From contig JAFLJZ010000105.1 in the NCBI GenBank assembly GCA_022712775.1, positions 1 through 5,035 on the forward strand: a stretch of DNA of 5,035 nt. The letters are read 5' to 3'. Shown piece after piece: positions 1 through 4,412 of the stretch. The notes beneath the pieces are model-generated. The model was not told the origin of the DNA. It did no database searches and worked only from the letters and a program-made list of their open reading frames with translations. The DNA comes from Sulfurimonas sp. (lineage in GTDB: Bacteria > Campylobacterota > Campylobacteria > Campylobacterales > Sulfurimonadaceae). The position numbers and the translations under genes were made by a program. Numbering within the stretch: the first letter of the stretch is position 1; each line of letters opens with the position of its first letter.

Positions 1-170
1 AAATTAATTTTATATTCTCCAGATTCAAGAGCTTCTTTAATCTGGTCTACCTTACTCAAGTCACCTTGAGAAGACACCTGTGTCATAGCCTTTTCTCCAA
101 CATCCTTAGAATCACCTAGGTTGTTGGGATAGGCATTACGAATAGCTGTATTATTAAGCTGTGAAATCAT
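1..170 (-). CDS. flgM: Anti-sigma-28 factor FlgM (3' end cut by window edge)
   Basis: Translating leftward from the ATG at 170-168 gives 56 residues with no stop before the window edge. The C-terminal part of what is visible (residues 33-56: SSQGDLSKVDQIKEALESGEYKIN in shortened sense, with the signature K-x2-I-K-E-A-L-x-SGEYKI) is the sigma-28-binding helix region typical of FlgM. FlgM binds FliA (sigma-28) in the cytoplasm and holds back late flagellar genes until the hook-basal body is complete, when it is exported. The start is supported by the Shine-Dalgarno AAAAGGA six bases upstream. The N-terminal part is short, as is usual for Campylobacterota FlgM, which are smaller than the enterobacterial protein. 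It lies 89 bases downstream of the rod-binding gene, in the order flgI, flgJ-type, flgM known from C. jejuni. flgK would be expected beyond the edge, but that is inference. Confidence 0.88.
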   Translation of the reverse strand, partial: MISQLNNTAIRNAYPNNLGDSKDVGEKAMTQVSSQGDLSKVDQIKEALESGEYKIN

Positions 171-259
171 AATTTATCCTTTTATTGTCATAATAGTTTT
201 TCTCTATATAGCTACATCGACAATTTTATAAATAAATTAAGTTTTTTTACCAAAAACAA
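171..259 (-). promoter_or_regulatory. flgM leader with possible sigma-28-like -10 box (weak)
   Basis: This 89-base gap upstream of flgM is the largest within the flagellar genes, so flgM may have its own promoter in addition to read-through. Reading leftward, CGATGT at 219-214 differs by one base from the CGATAT core of flagellar sigma-28 promoters, and TATATA at 210-205 could serve as a sigma-70 -10. No convincing -35 element at the right distance was found for either. No sigma-54 signature is present. The flgM Shine-Dalgarno, AAGGA, sits at 182-178. Confidence 0.22.
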
Positions 260-568
260 CTACTTATTTTGACTTAAATAGTCATATAACATTTGCGAAA
301 AACCAAAGCTTCCAGCACTAGCTTTTGAAAGTTCATCACGATACATAGATTTGTATATTTTATCCCCGGGATCATTTTGTTCTGAAAATAAATTTTTCTC
401 ATCTTTCATTGCATTATCCATAAGCATTTTAAGTATTACCGATTCAAAAGCATCTGTTTGTTCACGTAACTCAGAATCTTCAGCTTGTGGATTAATTTTA
501 GGAATCGTATGCTGTTGTGAAATACTTTGCGTTTGCATATTTATTGATGAACTTCCATAAAAACTCAT
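260..568 (-). CDS. flgJ: Flagellar rod-binding protein, FlgJ N-terminal-domain type, no muramidase domain
   Basis: A 102-residue protein. Residues about 34-99 match the rod-binding domain of FlgJ: the F-E-S-V-I-L-K-M-L-M helix (41-50) followed by the Y-K-S-M-Y-R-D-E-L helix (72-80) and the small-residue-rich S-A-G-S-F-G-F-S-Q-M-L end (84-94). The first 30 residues are polar, Gln/Ser-rich and probably disordered. In enterobacteria FlgJ has a second, peptidoglycan-hydrolysing domain. Here it is absent, as in other Campylobacterota, so this protein would act as rod cap or scaffold in the periplasm and another enzyme must open the wall. There is no classical signal peptide, consistent with export through the flagellar type III apparatus. 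Its ATG overlaps the flgI stop by one base (TAATG), and a strong Shine-Dalgarno AAAGGTGA (580-573) precedes it, so the two are expected to be cotranslated. The symbol is by domain; only the rod-binding half is present. Confidence 0.85.
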   Translation of the reverse strand: MSFYGSSSINMQTQSISQQHTIPKINPQAEDSELREQTDAFESVILKMLMDNAMKDEKNLFSEQNDPGDKIYKSMYRDELSKASAGSFGFSQMLYDYLSQNK

Positions 569-1614
569 TATATCACCTTTAATTCTGCAGATATACTTCC
601 TGCACTTTTCATAGTCGAAAGAATAGCTATAATATCCTTTGGCGACGCACCTAGTTTTTGTAATGAACGAACAAGGTTAGCAACCGTAGTTGTACCTTTT
701 TTTGTATAAAGCTCATTTTCATTAAGCCCTATCACTAAAGAATCATCAACAATAATCGAACCCTCCGGTTGACTTACTGTCACTTGTTCCGTAATTTTTA
801 TTGTTATATCCCCATGGGTTAATATAATTGGCTGTATTTCTATACCAACTCCAGCAATAATAGTTCCCGTTCTCTCATTTATAATAATCTTGTTTTTAGT
901 ATTATAATCCATGTCAATATCTTGTACCTCAGCTAAAAATTCTATCATTGATAGGTTTTCTGGTTTTTTTAGCTTTATTGTTCTTGGATCCATTGCAACT
1001 GCAACCTGTGTATTGTAGACTTTATTTATTGCTTTTTGTATCGCTACAGAATTTTTGAAATTTGCTTCTTTAAGAGATAAGGTTATATATTTTTTATGAT
1101 AAAGGTCTATGTTGATTTCTCTCTCAACTAAACCACCTTCGTATACCAAACCAACAGTCGGATGCGATTCACTCCCCGCTCCTCTTTCATTTTTACCCCC
1201 AATACTTACAGGACCTTGTGCTAGTGCATAAATTTTTCCATCGACCCCTTTCATAGGTGTCATAAGAAGTGTTCCACCTTCTAAAGATTTTGCATCACCA
1301 ATAGAAGAAACTGTGATGTCGAACTTATCTCCATGACGAGTAAATGGTTGTAGGTTTGCAGTTACTACAACAGCAGCAACATTTTTGGACTTAATATCAA
1401 CCGTATTCATATCTATATCCATAGATTTTAACATATTAGCAATTGATTGAAGCGTGAACTTTGAAGTAGTACCATCACCTGTTTTTTTAAGACCTACAAC
1501 TAAAGAATAACCAATAATTTGATTATCACGAACACCAACAATGTTTGCTACATCATTGATCTTAGTTGCATATAAAAAAGTGCCCAAAAGTAAAAATAAT
1601 AAAACAGTTTTCAT
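568..1614 (-). CDS. flgI: Flagellar P-ring protein FlgI
   Basis: A 348-residue protein of normal FlgI length. Residues 1-16 are a Sec signal peptide (MK, then a Leu-rich core, ending LYA before TK). The mature part carries the FlgI hallmarks: NIVGVRDNQIIGYSLVVGL near the start, then KNVAAVVVTA, SSIGDAKSLEGGTLLMTPMKG and YALAQGPVSIGG. FlgI assembles in the periplasm into the P ring around the distal rod at the peptidoglycan layer, working with FlgH (L ring) and the FlgA chaperone. The start is set by the signal peptide and by AAGGA at 1624-1620. The gene lies 36 bases after rsmD; a sigma-54 promoter match and a hairpin covering the ribosome site lie in that gap (separate entries). It is followed at once by the rod-binding gene. 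Reading frame intact, no odd residues noted. Confidence 0.97.
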   Translation of the reverse strand: MKTVLLFLLLGTFLYATKINDVANIVGVRDNQIIGYSLVVGLKKTGDGTTSKFTLQSIANMLKSMDIDMNTVDIKSKNVAAVVVTANLQPFTRHGDKFDITVSSIGDAKSLEGGTLLMTPMKGVDGKIYALAQGPVSIGGKNERGAGSESHPTVGLVYEGGLVEREINIDLYHKKYITLSLKEANFKNSVAIQKAINKVYNTQVAVAMDPRTIKLKKPENLSMIEFLAEVQDIDMDYNTKNKIIINERTGTIIAGVGIEIQPIILTHGDITIKITEQVTVSQPEGSIIVDDSLVIGLNENELYTKKGTTTVANLVRSLQKLGASPKDIIAILSTMKSAGSISAELKVI

Positions 1615-1617
1615 AAA

Positions 1618-1640
1618 ATTCCTTGTATATTACAAAGAAC
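1618..1640 (-). promoter_or_regulatory. RNA hairpin sequestering the flgI Shine-Dalgarno
   Basis: In leftward RNA, bases 1639-1631 (UUCUUUGUA) pair with 1627-1619 (UACAAGGAA) around the loop AUA. This gives nine base pairs, one of them a U-G wobble, and a possible tenth G-U pair (1640 with 1618). The flgI Shine-Dalgarno AAGGA (1624-1620) lies wholly inside the 3' arm, and the AUG starts four bases after the nine-pair stem. A full-length read-through RNA would therefore have the ribosome site paired. The alternative, a weak terminator (stem followed by UUUU), is less likely because the U run is only four long and the gene start follows. The pairing is seen directly; its function is inferred. 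Confidence 0.5.
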
Positions 1641-1642
1641 AG

Positions 1643-1658
1643 AGCAATGTTTATTCCA
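1643..1658 (-). promoter_or_regulatory. Sigma-54 (RpoN) promoter for flgI
   Basis: Reading leftward from 1658 the sequence is TGGAATAAACATTGCT. The GG (1657-1656) and GC (1645-1644) dinucleotides have the exact -24/-12 spacing of sigma-54 promoters. The -12 block TTGCT is complete, and the -24 block TGGAAT resembles the TTGGAAC form common in Campylobacterota. The -24 element overlaps the last codons and stop of rsmD. The predicted transcription start is near 1632, giving a leader of about 18 bases before the flgI ATG. In Campylobacter and Helicobacter many rod, ring and hook genes are sigma-54 dependent and activated by the FlgS/FlgR two-component system, so the location makes functional sense. 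No activator site can be recognised. Confidence 0.72.
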
Positions 1659-2250
1659 TTTCTTCACTGCAGAGGTAGGTTAAAGAGGTATTTCCGAATT
1701 TTTTTGATTTTTTGATTCTAAAATTACCTATTGTATTAGGTATTTCTAATCCTGTCATATGTTCTATAATTATCATTTTTACAATTTTACTAGGAAGGTT
1801 CTTTATAAGTTTCATCATCTTCTCATAAATATCTTCCATTCCCTCTCTTATGCTAAAAGGAGGATCTATATAAAAATACACTTCTTCATTTTTTTCTTTT
1901 AACAACTTGCTAACAGCAGAAATATTCTCAAAACTATCTCCTGCAAATACCCTACATGAAGATGGGTCTGTTTGAGAGATATTTTCTTTTAGTACTTTTA
2001 ACGCTTCTCTATCCTTTTCCATAAAAACTATGCTTGAAGCACCTCTACTTAATGCTTCAAGCCCAATAGCACCGCTTCCTGAGAAAACTTCTACAAAAGT
2101 AGAATCAATTATATCAAATTGAATAGTATTAAAAAAAGATTCTAAAACGATTGATTTAGAACTTCTTGTTGTTTGAGTAGATGGAAGTTTTAAAGTTTTA
2201 CCCTTGTACTTCCCCATAATGATTTTTTTTGTAATTGCTTTACTTTTCAT
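1651..2250 (-). CDS. rsmD: 16S rRNA (guanine-N2)-methyltransferase RsmD
   Basis: A 199-residue class I SAM-dependent methyltransferase. The N terminus has the RsmD-type KKIIMGKYKGKTLKLP strand (8-23) and a version of the RPT-D-R-V-R-E-x-L-F-N motif as TRSSKSIVLESFFN (28-41). SAM-binding motif I is VEVFSGSGAIGLEALSRGA (53-71), the acidic residue of motif II is in FMEKD (76-80), and the catalytic motif IV is DPPF (129-132). The C terminus has the FGNTSLTYL strand. The family methylates the exocyclic amine of G966 in 16S rRNA (E. coli numbering) on assembled small subunits. Methionine 1 is preferred over Met12 because the KKIIMGKYKG strand precedes Met12 and is part of the fold; neither start has a strong ribosome site. 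The start overlaps the upstream gene by 11 bases (2240-2250), suggesting translational coupling. Its 3' end carries the -24 element of the flgI promoter. Confidence 0.92.
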   Translation of the reverse strand: MKSKAITKKIIMGKYKGKTLKLPSTQTTRSSKSIVLESFFNTIQFDIIDSTFVEVFSGSGAIGLEALSRGASSIVFMEKDREALKVLKENISQTDPSSCRVFAGDSFENISAVSKLLKEKNEEVYFYIDPPFSIREGMEDIYEKMMKLIKNLPSKIVKMIIIEHMTGLEIPNTIGNFRIKKSKKFGNTSLTYLCSEEME

Positions 2251-2608
2251 AAAAGGCTTTCACTGCTTTAATTATATTTTGTTGATACTCTCTTGTTAAA
2301 AACTCAATTCTATTCTCTAAAATTTCAAAATTAAGTGGCTCTTCAAGAGGTTCTTCTTTCTTTTTAGGCAGTGTTTTAACTATATTTTGATATCTATTTT
2401 CTAATGATAAAATCAATTGTGATTTTGAAAATGGCTTTCGCAAATCCGCATCTAAAGAACTTGCAATATAAAAGCATCTTTTATCTTCTAAGCATTCTTC
2501 ATCTCTAATGATAATATCACACTGCTTACTAGAACACAAATAACGCGCTAGAAAAACTTCTAAGGACTTTTGTAATAATGGTGACTTACATTCTACAGAT
2601 ATTTTCAA
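2240..2608 (-). CDS. Conserved-type hypothetical protein, possible degenerate receiver-like fold
   Basis: A 122-residue soluble protein starting with TTG (2608-2606), supported by the Shine-Dalgarno GAAGGA five bases upstream; the start codon lies in a TTGA overlap with the exonuclease stop. No firm family was recognised. The pattern resembles a shortened response-regulator receiver. Residues 1-24 (KISVECKSPLLQKSLEVFL) look like strand 1 plus helix 1, 30-36 (CDIIIRD) and 45-50 (CFYIAS) look like core strands, and 57-68 (LRKPFSKSQLIL) matches the switch-lysine K-P-F turn and start of helix 5. The acidic pair that would hold magnesium is missing (E6-C7-K8), so phosphorylation is unlikely. Residues 82-91 are a charged linker and 93-122 a long amphipathic helix. 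The position just before rsmD suggests a housekeeping partner rather than a flagellar role, but that is inference. Confidence 0.75.
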   Translation of the reverse strand: MKISVECKSPLLQKSLEVFLARYLCSSKQCDIIIRDEECLEDKRCFYIASSLDADLRKPFSKSQLILSLENRYQNIVKTLPKKKEEPLEEPLNFEILENRIEFLTREYQQNIIKAVKAFYEK

Positions 2609-3327
2609 GATAATCCTTCTAAATAATAAGTGATACTATATCGTAAATCCTCATCTAAATCTATTATATTCTCCGACATCCATTCTAAGTATCCTCTATC
2701 GTTCATAGCAATATCTTCAATATATCTTCCTGCATATTTTCCAAATTCAAATTTTTTTAAAAGTACATTTTTAAAACTTAGTATATACATTTCCTCTTGT
2801 GTAACTAGTTCTAGAAGATAGTCGTATAATAGTTTTATTATTAATGCATCATAAAGAGCATGGTGCGATAACACAGTACCTTCAACCTTACATAAAGTTG
2901 CTTCTAATATTTCTTTTTTATATAATTTCAATTCATACCGTAAAACTTGAAGAGCGTATGATTCACATTCTTCTATTAAGTGCTTCGCTACGCGGAGCGT
3001 ATCAATCACTAAACCTTTAAAATTAAATCCAATTTCCGATAGTTTTTGTAAATTATAATTTATATTATGTCCAATTATTGTAGTGTGTTCATTATTGTTT
3101 TCAACTAAAAATGTATATATATTACCATCAATAACACTAGACTTATCATGCAGCATTTCATTTGTTATATGGTTCACGCTAGAAGCTTTAGGTGATATTT
3201 TTTTTCCTTCATTTAGAAGTTCATATTTAGAATTCACCTCATTATCTTCTAAAAAGATAATTCCAAGTGAGCAAATTTTGTCTTCTTTTTCCAAACCTGT
3301 TGTTTCAGTATCCAAAAAAATCAACAT
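2605..3327 (-). CDS. DEDDh-family 3'-5' exonuclease with ExoX-like C-terminal domain
   Basis: A 240-residue protein. Residues 1-172 form an RNase T/DnaQ-like exonuclease domain: ExoI motif LDTETTG (D6, E8), ExoII region GHNINYNLQKL (86-96) and ExoIII motif SHHALYD (H155, D160). Residues about 192-236 (FEFGKYAGRYIEDIAMNDRGYLEWM and onward in shortened sense) match the small C-terminal domain of exodeoxyribonuclease X-type proteins, with the FGK-x-G and D-x-GYL-x-W signatures. Such enzymes trim 3' ends of DNA in repair or replication. Oddly, the ExoII Asp is Asn92 (codon AAT at 3054-3052), so a metal-coordinating residue is changed; activity may be reduced or altered. It overlaps the membrane gene by 7 bases and the next gene by 4. 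A GC-rich palindrome encodes residues 110-116. It is not the replicative epsilon subunit by context, since no polymerase gene is near. Substrate unknown. Confidence 0.85.
   Translation of the reverse strand: MLIFLDTETTGLEKEDKICSLGIIFLEDNEVNSKYELLNEGKKISPKASSVNHITNEMLHDKSSVIDGNIYTFLVENNNEHTTIIGHNINYNLQKLSEIGFNFKGLVIDTLRVAKHLIEECESYALQVLRYELKLYKKEILEATLCKVEGTVLSHHALYDALIIKLLYDYLLELVTQEEMYILSFKNVLLKKFEFGKYAGRYIEDIAMNDRGYLEWMSENIIDLDEDLRYSITYYLEGLS
2614..2619 (-). promoter_or_regulatory. Ribosome binding site supporting the TTG start of the 122-residue gene
   Basis: Leftward, AGAAGGATTATCTTG runs from 2620 to 2606. GAAGGA (2619-2614) with a five-base spacer places the TTG at 2608 as the initiation codon. 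It lies inside the last codons of the exonuclease gene, as expected for coupled translation across the TTGA junction. There is no ATG near this position that would give a comparable start. Confidence 0.65.
2981..3001 (-). repeat. GC-rich palindromic patch inside the exonuclease gene
   Basis: Leftward, TACGC (3001-2997), TCC, GCGTA (2993-2989) is a perfect five-base inverted repeat with a three-base loop, continued by GCGAAGCA. Thirteen of the 20 bases from 3001 to 2982 are G or C in a gene otherwise strongly AT-rich, and the codons (ACG CTC CGC GTA GCG AAG CAC) differ from those nearby. It could be a small palindromic element carried in frame, or chance. Only one copy is present in the window. 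Confidence 0.35.
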
Positions 3328-3860
3328 TTTACAATCTTTACTTTCTTACATCGTCCACCAATTAAAACAAATGAAAAGTATCCTGCTATCAAAATGAAAA
3401 TATATAAATAGTATATATTTAACCATTCATATATACTTGTGGAATTTGTAAATGTATACATAAATAAAAATGCAAGAATCATCTCTATAAGAACGAGCCA
3501 AATTAATAACATAAACCACCTTCGCCACACTTTTATTAAGTCTCCATAACCTATATTTTCTATCAGTTCTTTGCTATTACATTCATAAAGTTTAAGTTCA
3601 TATCCCCCAAGGGGTATATTAAAAATAAACTTTAAACTTCTAAAGAGTGCTATGAGAATCGTTAAACTCCAAGCGATAGGAAACCAAAATATACATAGGT
3701 CATAAAGGGCACTCAAAACTTCATTTGTGAGAGGGGGAGAATTTTTGTAAATATATAGATATAAAACTATAAAAAAACAAAGTACAAAGGCTAAAAAGAT
3801 GCTATGTAAGGTTACATAAAATACCCACCTTAGCCATAAAAATAAATAAAATTTTGACAT
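3321..3860 (-). CDS. Four-helix integral membrane protein of unknown function
   Basis: A 179-residue, very hydrophobic and aromatic-rich protein; family not recognised. Four membrane helices are evident at about residues 15-38, 53-73, 115-137 and 148-168. The basic residues lie in the N-terminal tail (K3, R11), the central loop (R74, K77, K110, R113, R114) and the C-terminal tail (RCKKVKIVKC), which predicts both ends and the central loop in the cytoplasm of the inner membrane. The two halves look alike: W-L-R-W-V-F (9-14) and W-R-R-W-F (112-116) each precede a helix pair, and the DNA encoding them matches at 11 of 12 bases, suggesting an internal duplication. No catalytic motif or signal peptide is seen. 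The ATG directly follows the stop of the upstream gene (TAGATG) with only a poor ribosome site, so it probably depends on coupling. Its stop overlaps the exonuclease start by 7 bases. Confidence 0.8.
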   Translation of the reverse strand: MSKFYLFLWLRWVFYVTLHSIFLAFVLCFFIVLYLYIYKNSPPLTNEVLSALYDLCIFWFPIAWSLTILIALFRSLKFIFNIPLGGYELKLYECNSKELIENIGYGDLIKVWRRWFMLLIWLVLIEMILAFLFMYTFTNSTSIYEWLNIYYLYIFILIAGYFSFVLIGGRCKKVKIVKC

Positions 3861-4283
3861 CTATTTAGTTAAATTTCCAATAATATCATGATAATGCTCA
3901 AGTGTCATAAAACTTTTTTCATAACGGTAGCGAATAATAAACTCAACGACTTTATTTTTTAACTCAGGGTCTACATTTTCTACTCTACCAAAATATGCAA
4001 GTGATATATTTTTAGATTTTACAACTGCTGTTTTATCATATGAAATTGCCAGTACTTGTAAATACTTCCCTTCTTTTATTTTACCAATAGATTCTTGTAT
4101 CAAAGAAGCACCAGATAAGTTGATGGCTTTAAATTCAAAAAGACTTGTAAATTTATTAACTTTTTTATCAATCCCTAATTCTAAAAATAATTTTTCTAAT
4201 ATACTTAAGTTTTCTTTTCTAGCCAGCTCATAACTAGATATTTTGTTTGTTAAATTCTTTAATCTATCTAAAGCGGAACTCAT
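3861..4283 (-). CDS. Hypothetical protein, first gene of the leftward operon
   Basis: A 140-residue soluble protein not recognised as any family. The N-terminal 40 residues are helical, charged and heptad-like (LDRLKNLTNKISSYELA, then ILEKLFLEL), possibly a short coiled coil. Residues about 48-104 have alternating hydrophobic patterns suggesting a small beta-rich domain (LFEFKAINL, YLQVLAISYD, TAVVKSKNISLAYFG). The C terminus (108-137) is helical with several aromatic and basic residues. There is no signal peptide or membrane segment. The start is well supported by AGAGGA (4296-4291) seven bases upstream of the ATG. As first gene of the unit it directly abuts the membrane protein gene, which hints at a shared job at the membrane, but nothing in the sequence proves that. 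Confidence 0.78.
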   Translation of the reverse strand: MSSALDRLKNLTNKISSYELARKENLSILEKLFLELGIDKKVNKFTSLFEFKAINLSGASLIQESIGKIKEGKYLQVLAISYDKTAVVKSKNISLAYFGRVENVDPELKNKVVEFIIRYRYEKSFMTLEHYHDIIGNLTK

Positions 4284-4323
4284 TTAGCAATCCTCTATTT
4301 TAATTTATAATATTTCATATGTA

Positions 4324-4356
4324 AGTATATCAAAATAATAATTTACCAAGATTATA
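4324..4356 (-). promoter_or_regulatory. Candidate sigma-70 promoter(s) for the leftward operon
   Basis: Reading leftward, TATAAT at 4356-4351 is a perfect -10 box and TATACT at 4329-4324 is a second candidate. Campylobacterota housekeeping promoters rely mainly on the -10 with a T-rich upstream stretch, and T-rich sequence is present upstream of the first. The leader to the ATG at 4283 would be roughly 60 or 35 bases. In DNA this AT-rich, chance -10 matches are common, so the choice is tentative. Confidence 0.4.
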
Positions 4357-4357
4357 G

Positions 4358-4378
4358 TACAATGCTTACCTATAAAAT
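4358..4378 (+). promoter_or_regulatory. Candidate sigma-70 promoter(s) for murA
   Basis: TACAAT at 4358-4363 and TATAAA at 4371-4376 are possible -10 boxes for rightward transcription, giving leaders of about 40 or 30 bases to the murA ATG. The first abuts the leftward TATAAT (4351-4356) on the other strand, so the divergent promoters may overlap. No clear -35 was found. Confidence 0.35.
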
Positions 4379-4412
4379 ACAATCATAAAATGAATAAGAT
4401 AAAAAGAGAGCA

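Noticed and set aside
241..257. Inverted repeat GTTTTT / AAAAAC with loop TTACC just after the rod-binding gene, a possible terminator.
   Set aside because: Only six pairs, five of them A-T, and no clean U run after it; flgM is expected to be at least partly cotranscribed.
351..560. Open frame on the plus strand opposite the rod-binding gene.
   Set aside because: Shadow of the FlgJ-type frame; composition is unlike a natural protein from this genome.
2215..2217. Internal ATG (Met12) as an alternative start for rsmD.
   Set aside because: It would remove part of the conserved N-terminal strand (KKIIMGKYKG) and has no Shine-Dalgarno.
2630..3397. Open frames on the plus strand across the exonuclease gene and the start of its neighbour.
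   Set aside because: Serine-rich shadow translations opposite genuine coding sequence, without ribosome sites or family features.
3600..3619. GC-rich hairpin CCCC-AA-GGGG with flanking TATA arms inside the membrane protein gene.
   Set aside because: It has a mismatch in the stem and is adequately explained by codons for Pro-Leu-Gly-Gly in the cytoplasmic loop; no second copy seen.
4321..4369. GTAAG and CTTAC as arms of an operator-like inverted repeat between the divergent genes.
   Set aside because: Only five bases match and they are about 40 bases apart, well within chance for this composition.
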